DNA of 64,000 nucleotides from Bacterioplanoides pacificum (GCF_042648445.1 NZ_JBHRYB010000007.1:1-64000); one strand, 5' to 3'; shown: positions 16,806-25,850, counted from the first letter of the stretch. The notes: generated by a model not told the origin, from the sequence alone. A program made the numbers and translations.

Positions 16806-16808
16806 CTT

Positions 16809-18212
16809 ATGAACGACGACTACATTCCACACGCCGATGGCGATATGAATGCCAGCAGTGGCACAGGCCGTACCCCTCCTCATTCGGTCGAGGCAGAGCA
16901 ATCGGTACTCGGCTCGCTGATGCTGGATGAACGGGCCTGGGAAGCGATCTCTGAAACCACCCAGGACAGTGATTTTTATCGTCATGATCACCGTATGATT
17001 TTCCGTTCCATCAGTCATCTGGTGAAATCGGAGCAGCCGATTGACGTAGTGACCGTTGCCGAAGAGCTGGAAGAGCGCGGGCAGCTGGAAAAAGTGGGCG
17101 GCGCGGCGTACCTCAGCCAGCTGGTGGATATGACGCCATCCATTGATAACTGTGGTGCTTACGCTGAGATTGTGCGTGAGCGTTCGCAGCAGCGACGGTT
17201 AATTGAAGCCGCCAGCGAGATGATGGACAAGGCTTATGAGCCGGATGGTGCTACCGCGCTGGATTTATTGTCGGATGCGGAAAAGTCGATCGCTCAGATT
17301 GCCGAAGGTAACCGCAAAGACGGTGGCCCGCAGGTGGTGGCGCCACTGTTAAAAAGCACGCTGGATCAGCTGGATGAAATGTTTAACCAGCCGGATGGTT
17401 TATCCGGTCTGACGTCCGGCTTTACTGAAATCGACAACCGTACCTCAGGCTGGCAGAAATCCGATCTGGTGATTATTGCCGCCCGTCCGTCGATGGGTAA
17501 AACCACCTATGCCATGAACCTGGTGGAAAATGCTTTGCTGGGCAGTAAGCGGCCTTGTCTGGTGTTTTCGATGGAAATGCCGTCGGAATCGATTGTGATG
17601 CGGATGTTATCCTCAATTGGCAAAATCGATCAGACCCGTATCCGTAGTGGCAAGCTGGTTGATGACGATTGGCCCAAGCTGTCGGCGGCGGTCAATATGT
17701 TAAAAGACCTGCCACTGTATATCGACGATACCGCTGCGTTAACACCGCAGGAAATGCGCGCCCGGGCACGCAAGGTGTACCGCGAAAACAACAACGACCT
17801 GGCGATGATCATGGTCGATTACCTGCAGCTGATGCGGGTGTCGGGCCCGTCGGAAGGTCGTACCCAGGAAATTTCGGAAATTTCGCGCTCGTTAAAAGCG
17901 ATGGCGAAAGAATTTAACTGTCCGATGATTGCGCTGTCGCAGCTTAACCGCTCGCTTGAGCAACGTCCGAATAAACGCCCGGTTAACTCCGACCTGCGGG
18001 AATCCGGTGCCATCGAGCAGGACGCCGATATTATTCAGTTTATTTACCGCGACGAAGTGTATAACGAAGACTCGCCCGATAAAGGCGTGGCGGAACTGAT
18101 TACCGGTAAACACCGGAACGGTCCGATTGGTACCGACCGTTTAGCGTTTATTGGCAAATTTACCCGATTTGAAAACCTCGCCCATGGTTATGAGGGCGAT
18201 GATGATTATTAA
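16809..18212 (+). CDS. dnaB: Replicative DNA helicase DnaB
   Basis: The protein has 467 residues, the usual length. The N-terminal domain (HSVEAEQSVLGSLMLDERAWE, about residues 25-125) contacts primase. The RecA-like motor domain carries Walker A (ARPSMGKTT, about 222-231), Walker B (MIMVDYLQLM) and the SQLNRSLEQRPNKRP...SDLRESGAIEQDADI block. It unwinds DNA ahead of the replication fork as a hexamer. The start at 16809 lies directly behind a tandem repeat and has only a weak ribosome binding site; a second in-frame ATG at 16845 is possible. Its place after rplI is conserved in gammaproteobacteria. Confidence 0.98.
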   Translation: MNDDYIPHADGDMNASSGTGRTPPHSVEAEQSVLGSLMLDERAWEAISETTQDSDFYRHDHRMIFRSISHLVKSEQPIDVVTVAEELEERGQLEKVGGAAYLSQLVDMTPSIDNCGAYAEIVRERSQQRRLIEAASEMMDKAYEPDGATALDLLSDAEKSIAQIAEGNRKDGGPQVVAPLLKSTLDQLDEMFNQPDGLSGLTSGFTEIDNRTSGWQKSDLVIIAARPSMGKTTYAMNLVENALLGSKRPCLVFSMEMPSESIVMRMLSSIGKIDQTRIRSGKLVDDDWPKLSAAVNMLKDLPLYIDDTAALTPQEMRARARKVYRENNNDLAMIMVDYLQLMRVSGPSEGRTQEISEISRSLKAMAKEFNCPMIALSQLNRSLEQRPNKRPVNSDLRESGAIEQDADIIQFIYRDEVYNEDSPDKGVAELITGKHRNGPIGTDRLAFIGKFTRFENLAHGYEGDDDY

Positions 18213-18232
18213 GATCGCCAATTTCGAATAAA

Positions 18233-18339
18233 AAATAGCAGTCTAATGTTTTCGAGAGCAGCAACAGGATGTTGCGTTCGCGCGGCAGGCACAGGGATGT
18301 GCCTTCGGCGCGGCGGCAGAAAATATTAGGCTGTTATTT
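18233..18339. repeat. Composite palindromic element (REPIN/MITE-like)
   Basis: An outer imperfect inverted repeat of 21 bp (18233-18253 with 18319-18339, three mismatches) encloses two short hairpins, GCAACAGGATGTTGC (18261-18275) and GGCACAGGGATGTGCC (18288-18303), separated by GC-rich linkers. The CAGGATG/CAGGGATG-centred palindromes resemble extragenic repeats that I recall from pseudomonads and relatives. It fills most of the 180-base gap after dnaB and has no coding frame. Confidence 0.65.
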
Positions 18340-18392
18340 CTACGGACATCCGTAATGAAATCAGCGATTAAACCAAGCATTGGTGATACTGC

Positions 18393-18971
18393 ATGAATTT
18401 TACTCCCGAGCTGCAATTTGAAGGTGCAGACTTCCGTGGCCGCGTTCGCTCCCTGAGCGACGATGATCAGGCCAACCTGTTAAATCTCTACCAGCATCCT
18501 GAACTGCCGGGACAACGGCCGCTGGATCCGGCGTCCGAAGCCGCCCAGGAGCATATCGCGCGAATGATTGAACTGAGCGTGCAAATGGCGGCGACTCAGC
18601 GTGGAATGATGTGGGCGCTGGAAATTAATGGCGAATTTCAGGGCATGGTCAGCGTGTTTGACTGGCAACCATCGCAGTTACGGGCGACGTTGCGGGTTGA
18701 TGGCCTGGCGGCGTTAACCCTGGCACAACGGGCGTCGGCGTTAACCGTGTGTATGGATTTTCTGAGTGAAAAATACCATATGCGCAATTTTGCTTATCAG
18801 TGGATTGTCGGGCAGGATCAGGCGCTGCTCGACACTCTGGCAGGTATTGGTTTTGAGCCTTGTGCAACCCTGCGTGATGGCTGGAAGCTGATTGCTGACA
18901 ACGGTGAAAAAACCTATGTCGATGTCATCCAGTTGCATCGTGTTGCTGACCTTCAGACTGGCGGAGAATAA
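18393..18971 (+). CDS. GNAT-like acetyltransferase family protein
   Basis: The protein has 192 residues. The GNAT-like core is recognisable as a beta strand WALEINGEFQGMVSVFDW (about 70-88), a helix ALTLAQRASALTVCMDFLSEKYHMRNFAYQWIVGQDQALLDTLAGIGFEP, and the terminal strands; the classical acetyl-CoA loop (Q/RxxGxG/A) is not clear. Its stop codon overlaps the ATG of a second acetyltransferase (TAATG), so the two are translationally coupled. Substrate unknown; it might be a partner or degenerate subunit of the second enzyme. Confidence 0.6.
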   Translation: MNFTPELQFEGADFRGRVRSLSDDDQANLLNLYQHPELPGQRPLDPASEAAQEHIARMIELSVQMAATQRGMMWALEINGEFQGMVSVFDWQPSQLRATLRVDGLAALTLAQRASALTVCMDFLSEKYHMRNFAYQWIVGQDQALLDTLAGIGFEPCATLRDGWKLIADNGEKTYVDVIQLHRVADLQTGGE

Positions 18972-19516
18972 TGATGAACTGGAATTTTTCGACTCAGAAT
19001 TTTGCCCTGCGGTTGCCGGATGCAAATAAAGACGGTGATGCGTTATACCAGCTGTTAAGTCAGCCACGGGTGATGGCCCATATCCCCAAAGCTGAAATGA
19101 CGGTATCCGCTCAGGCGCTGGATGAACTGCGGCGGGTGGCCATGCGTTTCGAGGTGCGTGAAAGTGCCTGCTGGCTGGTAGAAGGAGTGTTTGACCAGCA
19201 ACTGGTTGCGCGTATAGGCATACAAAAAATCAACTGGATGACAGATAGCGCACAGATTTGGTGGGAGCTTAGTGATAGCATTAACTTTTCGGTACTTGCC
19301 GAAGTCGTTCCGGCGGTGATGAACTTTTGTTTCGACGAGCTGCAGCTGCACAGACTGGAAATGCGCCTGGCAGCGGGTTCGGAAAAACACGAAAATTATC
19401 TGAAACAAATCGGTTTTCAGCATGAAGGGTGTTTACCGGCACAACAGGAGTTTGACGGTAAAATCATCGATCTGGAACTGTATTCGTTTCTGGCGCAAGA
19501 CCGTCAGAAAAACTGA
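18971..19516 (+). CDS. GNAT family N-acetyltransferase
   Basis: The protein has 181 residues. It follows the RimJ/RimL-like GNAT pattern: an N-terminal strand (FALRLPDANKDGDALYQLLSQPRVMAHIPKAE), a central IGIQKINWMTDSAQIWWELSD region, and the C-terminal LEMRLAAGSEKHENYLKQIGFQHEGCLPAQQEFDGKIIDLELYSFL. It should transfer an acetyl group from acetyl-CoA to an amine; the substrate cannot be told. Overlap with the preceding gene and similar size suggest a coupled pair. Confidence 0.75.
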   Translation: MMNWNFSTQNFALRLPDANKDGDALYQLLSQPRVMAHIPKAEMTVSAQALDELRRVAMRFEVRESACWLVEGVFDQQLVARIGIQKINWMTDSAQIWWELSDSINFSVLAEVVPAVMNFCFDELQLHRLEMRLAAGSEKHENYLKQIGFQHEGCLPAQQEFDGKIIDLELYSFLAQDRQKN

Positions 19517-19558
19517 TCAGCGGCTTAACGCCGCAACATTTTTATATAAGGAAATACA

Positions 19559-20500
19559 ATGGAAGCTTTGATTAATATGATTCTGTCAGTAGAGGCCTTT
19601 GCGCTGATACTGGTTGTGATTCTGCTGAAAAGCAGTATTAAATTTGTACCGCAAAACCGTGCCTGGATGATCGAACGTTTTGGTAAATTCCAGGGCATTA
19701 AAGAAGCTGGCCTGAATTTTATTATTCCGTTTATCGACCAGGTAGCAGCTGACCGCAGCTTAAAAGAACAGGCGGTGGATGTACCTAGCCAGTCGGCGAT
19801 CACCAAGGACAACATCACCCTGTCGGTTGACGGCGTGTTGTACTTCCGGGTGCTGGACCCTTACAAAGCGACTTATGGTGTGGACGATTATGTGTTCGCT
19901 GTGACTCAGCTGGCGCAAACCACGATGCGTTCTGAGCTGGGTAAAATGGAGCTGGATAAAACGTTTGAAGAACGTAGCCAGCTTAATGCAGCGATTGTTG
20001 AGTCCATCAATGAAGCGTCTGAGCCATGGGGCATTCAGGTTCTGCGTTACGAGATCAAAGATATTGTGCCACCACGTTCGGTGATGGATGCGATGGAAGC
20101 GCAGATGAAAGCTGAGCGGGTGAAACGTGCTCAGATTCTGGAATCCGAAGGTGACCGTCAGTCGGCCATTAACGTCGCGGAAGGTAAAAAGCAGGCGCAG
20201 GTACTGGCGGCAGAAGCCGATAAAACGGAACAGATCCTGAAAGCCGAAGGTGAAGCACGTGCGATCACCGCAGTTGCAGAAGCACAGGCCGATGCATTAC
20301 GTAAAGTGGGTGAAGCGGCTGATACCGAACAGGGTCAGAAAGCGATTCAGCTGGACCTGGCAACCAAAGCCATCAACGCGAAAGAAGCGATTGCCCGTGA
20401 ATCTTCCGTGGTGTTACTGCCGGAAGGTGGTACTGACGCCAGTTCTCTGGTGGCTTCTTCAATGTCGATTATTAACTCGCTGAATAAAAAGCAGAGCTGA
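19559..20500 (+). CDS. qmcA: SPFH/band-7 membrane scaffold protein (QmcA/stomatin-like)
   Basis: The protein has 313 residues: a single N-terminal membrane helix (about 5-25), the SPFH domain (about 28-190: FVPQNRAWMIERFGKFQGIKEAGLNFIIPFID, EQAVDVPSQSAITKDNITLSVDGVLYF, VPPRSVMDAMEAQMKAERVKRA), then an Ala/Glu-rich coiled coil (EGKKQAQVLAAEADKTEQILKAEGEAR). Stomatin-like proteins assemble in membranes and work with NfeD partners; FtsH association is known for the E. coli homologues. An AAGGAAA site precedes the ATG. The NfeD-like gene follows 26 bases later. The symbol follows E. coli by family resemblance. Confidence 0.9.
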   Translation: MEALINMILSVEAFALILVVILLKSSIKFVPQNRAWMIERFGKFQGIKEAGLNFIIPFIDQVAADRSLKEQAVDVPSQSAITKDNITLSVDGVLYFRVLDPYKATYGVDDYVFAVTQLAQTTMRSELGKMELDKTFEERSQLNAAIVESINEASEPWGIQVLRYEIKDIVPPRSVMDAMEAQMKAERVKRAQILESEGDRQSAINVAEGKKQAQVLAAEADKTEQILKAEGEARAITAVAEAQADALRKVGEAADTEQGQKAIQLDLATKAINAKEAIARESSVVLLPEGGTDASSLVASSMSIINSLNKKQS

Positions 20501-20526
20501 TACAGAGCGAACCAGAGAGTAACGCA

Positions 20527-20982
20527 ATGGACTTTTTCAGAATGGAAAATATGGCAGAAATCCTGATGATTCTCGGGATTGCTGCTCTGATTATCGAAGT
20601 GGCGGTATTAGGGTTTGCTACCTTTGTATTGTTGTTTTTAGGGATATCTCTGCTGCTGACCGGTATTGCGATGAATGCCGGTTTGCTGGAAGCCAGTGTG
20701 ATGACGGCGTTGTGGAGTAACACCCTGGTTACAGCGGTATTGGCGGTGACGTTATGGAAACCTCTGAGCCGTCTGCAAAATAACGTTGAACATAAAGCAG
20801 TCGACAGTGATTTTGCCGATCAGACATTTATTCTGGAGCAGGACGTTGACAGCCGTGGCGAAGCACAACGTAATTATTCCGGCGTCCGCTGGAAACTGAA
20901 AAGCCGCCAACCTCTGGCTGCCGGGACTGAAGTGAAAGTCGTGCGCACCGAGGTTGGTGTAATGTGGGTTGAAGCCGTTTAA
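20527..20982 (+). CDS. NfeD family protein (YbbJ-like)
   Basis: The protein has 151 residues. Two or three membrane helices in the first 80 residues (AEILMILGIAALIIEVAVLGFATFVLLFLGISLLLTGIAM, VTAVLAVTLWKPL) are followed by a small OB-fold-like soluble domain (YSGVRWKLKSRQPLAAGTEVKVVRTEVGVMWVEAV). This is the short NfeD form typically encoded with a stomatin-like protein, which is the upstream gene here. The pair probably forms a membrane microdomain complex. A terminator follows. Confidence 0.88.
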   Translation: MDFFRMENMAEILMILGIAALIIEVAVLGFATFVLLFLGISLLLTGIAMNAGLLEASVMTALWSNTLVTAVLAVTLWKPLSRLQNNVEHKAVDSDFADQTFILEQDVDSRGEAQRNYSGVRWKLKSRQPLAAGTEVKVVRTEVGVMWVEAV

Positions 20983-21009
20983 CTCAGCGCCATACACCAA
21001 CCTCATTAA

Positions 21010-21047
21010 GATGCCACAATCAGTACAGATTGTTGGCATCTTTTTTT
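21010..21047 (+). terminator. Terminator after the NfeD-like gene
   Basis: GATGCCACAATC AGTACA GATTGTTGGCATC stem (one mismatch) followed by seven Ts. The hairpin overlaps the last codons of the convergent gene that ends at 21020. Confidence 0.88.
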
Positions 21048-21967
21048 ACCACCCGGTCGACCACCAGGTGGGTTAATTTCCCCATCATACCTTTGCCTTT
21101 CATATGAGTAGCCAGTGCTTTGGCAAACGGCGTCAGCCCGCTAACCGGCTGTTCTGATAATTGCCAGAACGTGGCATCAAGTGCGCTGTTATTCAGCCAG
21201 TGAGTCCGGACGTCAGCGATTTCAATTACCAGCTTAGCCGGGCGGTTATCGACGGCGGCCTGTTGCCGTTTTTCTGCTGCGGCCGATATTCTGGCCATGC
21301 CCTGGACACACAACACCCGTTCACAACCGGGAATAATTAATGCCAGCCGGATGCGTGGGTCGGTTAACAGGTTACGTAAACTGGCAGCCACTTTATTGCC
21401 CGGACGCTCGGGTAACAGCAGCTTACCATCGGCCAATAACTGAATCTGCCCGGCCTGTTCTCCGCGTGGTGAAATCAGCACCTTGCCATCGGCCCCGAAA
21501 CTGGCAAGCAAAGCATAGCGTGCCCGGTGGATAAAATCGGCCGGGGTTATTGTGGCGCTAACCGTTTCGGGCTGCCACAGGCGGGCACGCATCGCCGCCC
21601 GGCCACAATGAAAATAACTCTGTTGTATGTGCAGCCGGCCGCTTTCGGTCAGCTGGCCATTAATACGTAATACATGATCGACACCGGCAATCAGAAAAAT
21701 CAGACTGACGCTGGCAGAGGGCAGGGATACAGCGCTCAGCTGCAGTTGCTCCGGTGACTGAATCATAAGCTGATCCGTTGGCAGAATAAAAAAATCTGCC
21801 TGATCCTGTGCCTGGTAAAACCCCATTATTAACTGACTGGCGTGAATAAATTCCAGGCATAAATCATCCAGCCGGGTCTGAATACGCTGGTCAAGAATGC
21901 TGGGGTAAGCGGCAATGTGCTGGCGTAACTCGACTTCATTTCTGATCGGGTCGGGGGTATTCTGCAT
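21020..21967 (-). CDS. Pyridoxamine 5'-phosphate oxidase-like flavin-binding protein
   Basis: The protein has 315 residues. The split-barrel PPOX-type domain is visible at about 140-240: FIHRARYALLASFGADGKVLISPRGEQAG, then PGNKVAASLRNLLTDPRIRLALIIPG and VLCVQGMARIS, which is the FMN-binding core of the family. The N-terminal half (about 1-130) also contains a weaker barrel-like pattern (SASVSLIFLIAGVDHVLRINGQ), so the protein may hold two such domains. A role in flavin redox chemistry is inferred. The gene is divergent from an AraC-type regulator 77 bases away, which may control it. Confidence 0.75.
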   Translation of the reverse strand: MQNTPDPIRNEVELRQHIAAYPSILDQRIQTRLDDLCLEFIHASQLIMGFYQAQDQADFFILPTDQLMIQSPEQLQLSAVSLPSASVSLIFLIAGVDHVLRINGQLTESGRLHIQQSYFHCGRAAMRARLWQPETVSATITPADFIHRARYALLASFGADGKVLISPRGEQAGQIQLLADGKLLLPERPGNKVAASLRNLLTDPRIRLALIIPGCERVLCVQGMARISAAAEKRQQAAVDNRPAKLVIEIADVRTHWLNNSALDATFWQLSEQPVSGLTPFAKALATHMKGKGMMGKLTHLVVDRVVKKDANNLY

Positions 21968-22044
21968 CGCTGATCTCCTTGTTTATGCAAGGATAAAAAC
22001 AGCGCCTGAGCAGTGACAGGCCGATTGTTGCAGGGTAGAGGAAC

Positions 22045-23082
22045 GTGGTTGCAAAAGCGGATAAAAACGGCAGCGCTGACGGCACGGGAGTATCGGCCAT
22101 TGCAGTGGTCGATCTGGCGCGGCAATTGTGGCAGCGTCAGCTGTTAACTCCCGGACAGATCGGTGATTTATGTGGCAAAGCGGTTTTTGCCGCAGCACAA
22201 CAGTTACAGCAGGGCGGTGATGTTTCCGGGTTATTGTCCCGGCGCTTACCGCGGTCGTTGTTGCTGACATTGTGGCAACAGGCGGCATTAACGGCGGAGC
22301 CGTTAACCGGCTGGCAGATGGGGGCACAGATTCATCAGAATGCCCGCGGGATATTAGCGCACTGGTTATGCCATTGTGCCAATCTGCACCAGGCTGTTGA
22401 TGTATTTTGTCGCCATGTCGCGTTAATGAACCGCGATGAGTTATGGCGTGTAACAACGGATAACGACGGTTTGCCGCATATTCTGTTCAGTTATCCCGTT
22501 GCTGCGGGTTATCCGCAGCTGGCCGAGGATCGCAGCCTGGCGGGTTTTAAAAGCTGGGCGGAATATCTCAGTGGTGAACCGTTAAAATTGCAGCGCGTTT
22601 GTTTGCAACGGCGCCGTTGTGCGACAACGGCCGCTTATATTCAGCATTATTTTGATTGTCCGGTGGACTATCAGGCAGACCATAACCGTATTATTCCAGA
22701 GCCCGGCGAACTGCAGAAACCACTGCTGCAGGCCAACGCGTACCTGGCCGGATTACTGCAGCAACAGGCTGGTCAGCAGCTGGCGGCGCTGAGCGAGGAT
22801 ATTGTGCAACGCCTGGCGTTACTGTTCAGTCGTTCCGCCAAACAATTCAGTCATGCCGACTGTGTCGCTGCGGAGTTGGGGATCAGCCGTACCACCTTAT
22901 ATCGCCAGCTGAAGCAGCAGAACACCAGTTTCAGCGCCCAGCTGGAGCAGTGGCGTTATCATCGTTATCAGCAGTTGCTGGAGCAGGGTTATGACGACCC
23001 GCTGACGGTTTGTGAATTATTAGGCTATGCCGATGTCAGTTCTTTTTATAAAGTCCGGCGGCGCTGGTTACAGAATTATTGA
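22045..23082 (+). CDS. AraC family transcriptional regulator
   Basis: The protein has 345 residues from a GTG start with GAGGAA just upstream. The N-terminal two thirds resemble the arabinose-binding-like sensor domain of OruR/ArgR-type AraC proteins (helix-rich: QIHQNARGILAHWLCHCANLHQAVDVFCRH...MNRDELWR). The C-terminal 90 residues hold the two helix-turn-helix motifs (VAAELGISRTTLYRQLKQQ and YDDPLTVCELLGYADVSSFYKVRRRW). It is divergent from the PPOX-like gene, its likely target, and its end overlaps the convergent NTF2-like gene by 7 bases. Effector unknown. Confidence 0.85.
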   Translation: MVAKADKNGSADGTGVSAIAVVDLARQLWQRQLLTPGQIGDLCGKAVFAAAQQLQQGGDVSGLLSRRLPRSLLLTLWQQAALTAEPLTGWQMGAQIHQNARGILAHWLCHCANLHQAVDVFCRHVALMNRDELWRVTTDNDGLPHILFSYPVAAGYPQLAEDRSLAGFKSWAEYLSGEPLKLQRVCLQRRRCATTAAYIQHYFDCPVDYQADHNRIIPEPGELQKPLLQANAYLAGLLQQQAGQQLAALSEDIVQRLALLFSRSAKQFSHADCVAAELGISRTTLYRQLKQQNTSFSAQLEQWRYHRYQQLLEQGYDDPLTVCELLGYADVSSFYKVRRRWLQNY

Positions 23083-23579
23083 TAATGATTGTTGGCCATA
23101 AATCGTTGCAGGCTGGTCATTGCCATCCGGCTGACCTTATGGCGTAAAAACGGTGACCAGCCTAATAATAAACCCGGTAATCCCAGTGCCTGTCGGCTCC
23201 AGCGCCAGAAATTAAAGCGGTCGATATGGTGCACAATTTTACCTTCTTTAAATTCAAATTCGGCATCAATAATATTGTGTACCGTACGGCCGGTCTGGCT
23301 GAAGGTGTATCTGGCTTCCCAGTGGGCGCTCGTGCGTCCGTTGTTCTGGGCCACAGAAAATTCCAGTGTCATATCCTGGCCACGTTCACACAACATATGC
23401 CACATGGCGCCGGGTTCGTTACCGCTTAACTCGAAAGCTTCATCGCGGAAATAGGCATCCGGGTGATAACACTGCGCCATGAAGGCAAAGTCTTTTTGCT
23501 GAAACGCGCGATAAAAATCTTCGATCAGTTGTTGTTGCTGCTGTTGTTCTGATTGCTGTGCATCTTGGCGGGGATTCAT
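23076..23579 (-). CDS. NTF2/SnoaL-like family protein
   Basis: From ATG 23579 the protein has 167 residues; a GTG 9 bases upstream is also possible. After a poly-Gln segment (QSEQQQQQQ) comes a SnoaL-like cone fold: LIEDFYRAFQQKDFAFMAQCYHPDAYFRDEAF, then HWEARYTFSQTGRTVHNIIDAEFEFKEGKIVHHIDRFNFWRW. Such domains bind small hydrophobic ligands or act as isomerases or hydratases; no specific activity can be assigned. It is divergent from the DJ-1/AraC regulator at 23699 and may be its target. Confidence 0.8.
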   Translation of the reverse strand: MNPRQDAQQSEQQQQQQLIEDFYRAFQQKDFAFMAQCYHPDAYFRDEAFELSGNEPGAMWHMLCERGQDMTLEFSVAQNNGRTSAHWEARYTFSQTGRTVHNIIDAEFEFKEGKIVHHIDRFNFWRWSRQALGLPGLLLGWSPFLRHKVSRMAMTSLQRFMANNHYQ

Positions 23580-23698
23580 AACCGTCACTCAGGGCTGGAT
23601 AACAGCAGTTAGTGTAGTGTGAAGCTGGCGCGATGTGTGGTGGCTTATATGACAACCTGGGGGATAATAAGGCCATCTTATTCTTAAGGGCTTGTTGT

Positions 23699-24652
23699 AT
23701 GAAACGTTGTGTCATTTTAGCGCTGGATGGTTGTCCGCTGACCTCCGTTACCGGGCCTATGGAAATTTTGTTATTAGCCCGGCGGCTGGCAGAAGACAGC
23801 CAGTGGCAGGTGGAGGTAGTGGCAGAAAACGGGCGTCAGGTGCAGAGCAGTGGCGGGTTACAGATTGTTGCGCATTGCGATATCCGGGAAGTGGACAGCG
23901 CGGATTTATTAATTGTCGGTGCTATTGATGGCCCATACCTGCATCAGGCCCGGGTGGCGGCGCCGACTCTGGCCTGGGTACGTCAGTTGCACCAGCAGGG
24001 TTGTCGTATGGTGAGTGTCTGTACCGGTGCTTATGTGCTGGCGGCGGCGGGAGTACTGGACGGTCGTCAGGCGACCAGCCACTGGAGTGTGATTGACTGG
24101 CTGGCGCAGCAGTTTCCGGATTGTGATTGGCAACCGGGTGCCATGCTCACTCAGGACGGGCAGGTGGCCTGTTCCGGCGGAGCGAGTGCTTACCAGGATA
24201 TGAGCCTGCTATTAGTGCGTCAGTATTTTGGGGAAGCGATTGCCCGGCAAGTGGCGAAATCGGTGTTAATCGATCTGGACCGTCATAGCCAGCTGCAATA
24301 CGCCAGCTTTATGCCCCAACGCCAGCATCAGGATCATTTAATTCATCAGGTTCAGGATTGGCTGGAACAGCATGTCTGTGAGCAATTTACCCAACAGGAT
24401 CTGGCGGAATTAATTAACCTCAGCGAACGTCAGTTTAAGCGACGTTTTAAACAAGCCGCGCAACAAACACCGCTGGCGTATATTCAGGCGCTGCGTATGG
24501 AAGTGGCGAAAAAAGCGCTGGAAACCAGTTTAAAACAAGTCGATGTGATTGCCCGTGAATGTGGCTATGAAGATGTGCGTTTTTTCCGCCAGTTATTTAA
24601 GCGTCATACCGGGCTGGCGCCGAGTGAGTATCGCAGTAAATTCGGTAGCTAA
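23699..24652 (+). CDS. GlxA/FtrA-type regulator (DJ-1/PfpI domain plus AraC HTH)
   Basis: From ATG 23699 (AAGGG site 9 bases upstream) the protein has 317 residues. Residues 1-200 form a class I glutamine amidotransferase-like DJ-1/PfpI domain with the nucleophile elbow MVSVCTGAYVLAAAG and the later TSHWSVIDWLAQQFPD motif. Residues 215-317 hold the AraC double HTH (FTQQDLAELINLSERQFKRRFKQ and VIARECGYEDVRFFRQLFKRHTG). Members respond to metabolites such as choline or arginine derivatives; the ligand here is unknown. It is divergent from the NTF2-like gene with a short shared promoter region. Confidence 0.9.
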   Translation: MKRCVILALDGCPLTSVTGPMEILLLARRLAEDSQWQVEVVAENGRQVQSSGGLQIVAHCDIREVDSADLLIVGAIDGPYLHQARVAAPTLAWVRQLHQQGCRMVSVCTGAYVLAAAGVLDGRQATSHWSVIDWLAQQFPDCDWQPGAMLTQDGQVACSGGASAYQDMSLLLVRQYFGEAIARQVAKSVLIDLDRHSQLQYASFMPQRQHQDHLIHQVQDWLEQHVCEQFTQQDLAELINLSERQFKRRFKQAAQQTPLAYIQALRMEVAKKALETSLKQVDVIARECGYEDVRFFRQLFKRHTGLAPSEYRSKFGS

Positions 24653-24659
24653 GTGCTGG

Positions 24660-25850
24660 TTAACTCTCAGCTGTCATCAGTTTCAGCAAATGCTCCAGCA
24701 CACATTGCTGATCTTCAGTCATGGAATCCATTTCCAGTTGTTTGATGTGCTCGGCCGTCTTAGCCAGTGCGGTCAGGCATTCATCGTATAGTGTATTAGC
24801 TTGCTTCAGAGTCAGGCCGCAGCTGGTTACTCCGAAGTTAAGCAGATGTTTACGCGGCCACCATTTGCGACTGCCCATCATGGTCAGTGCCGACATATCG
24901 TTACGAACATAAGCGGTGGTGCTAACGACGTCATAAGCTGGAGCCAGCTGAACCTGTCGGTAATCCGGATATAAAATCCCGAAGTTTTTTAAATGTGCAT
25001 CACCGTTTTGCAAACGCTGATTTATAACCATCAATTTAAAAAACTGCTGGAAACTGCGGGCTTTTAATGGCGGAGAAATAAAGGCATTCAGCGTTTTAGC
25101 CAGCTGTTCATAACTACCGCTGTATTTATCGTCGCGCTGGCGCGCCTGTAATACACACAAATCTTCAAACCCAAGTGCGCTGCCATCGTCCAGCAGATCA
25201 AAGCGTTTCATAATAAACAGCTTATTGTCATCCGACAGGTAAAATTCAGGCACATCAATTCCGGCATTTTTAATCGCTGTCATACACCAGAACTCGTTCA
25301 GTGCTAATTCGGGATATTCTGGCCCCCAGGCCTTAACAATATAGTCGTCCAGTTTTAACGTTGCTTTATTTAAAACCCGGGCCAAAACCTTGGGTTGAAC
25401 GCCGCTGAGTGGAGATTTTAAAGCAAACTTTTGCACCAGCTCGTCAAATAACTGCTCACTGTTGGGGTGTATCAGGCTCTCCAGCGTGAGTGGTTCATCC
25501 TTTGTACTGCCTGCATCGTAATTCAGCCGACCTCGAATGCCGGGTGCCAGCAGTTGTAATAGACTCAGGTCATCCTGAGTTTGTCCTTTTTCATGTTGCA
25601 GCTTGCCAAAGTGGCGCTGAATCAGTGCCAGTAAATAACCTTCCGGCAGGTGCATTTCGAAGATGGGGAATAACTGAGAATGGCTGTAATCACGCTTCCG
25701 TGGTGGCATTGTTAACGACACCGCGTTGTTCAGAGAGGCTTCGCTGCTCTGATGCTCGTCAGTCTGATAGCGGAACACATAATTGTTCTCGTCACGGAAT
25801 AATTCGCCAGCCGGTTGCTGATTAATGCAGACATTAAGTGAGTTATCCAT
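24660..25850 (-). CDS. hipA: HipA-family serine/threonine kinase toxin
   Basis: The protein has 396 residues. The N-terminal subdomain (about 15-110, with LTMPPRKRDYSHSQLFPIFEMHLPEGYL) is followed by the kinase core: the phosphate-binding SPLSGVQPKVL (about 148), IVKAWGPEYPELALNEFWCM, the catalytic loop NGDAHLKNFGI (about 290) and the metal-binding AYDVVST. These are the conserved HipA elements. HipA phosphorylates a translation target (GltX in E. coli) and so induces dormancy. A CGGAG site precedes the ATG, and the hipB antitoxin gene lies 44 bases upstream. All key residues are present, so the toxin looks intact. Confidence 0.93.
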   Translation of the reverse strand: MDNSLNVCINQQPAGELFRDENNYVFRYQTDEHQSSEASLNNAVSLTMPPRKRDYSHSQLFPIFEMHLPEGYLLALIQRHFGKLQHEKGQTQDDLSLLQLLAPGIRGRLNYDAGSTKDEPLTLESLIHPNSEQLFDELVQKFALKSPLSGVQPKVLARVLNKATLKLDDYIVKAWGPEYPELALNEFWCMTAIKNAGIDVPEFYLSDDNKLFIMKRFDLLDDGSALGFEDLCVLQARQRDDKYSGSYEQLAKTLNAFISPPLKARSFQQFFKLMVINQRLQNGDAHLKNFGILYPDYRQVQLAPAYDVVSTTAYVRNDMSALTMMGSRKWWPRKHLLNFGVTSCGLTLKQANTLYDECLTALAKTAEHIKQLEMDSMTEDQQCVLEHLLKLMTAES

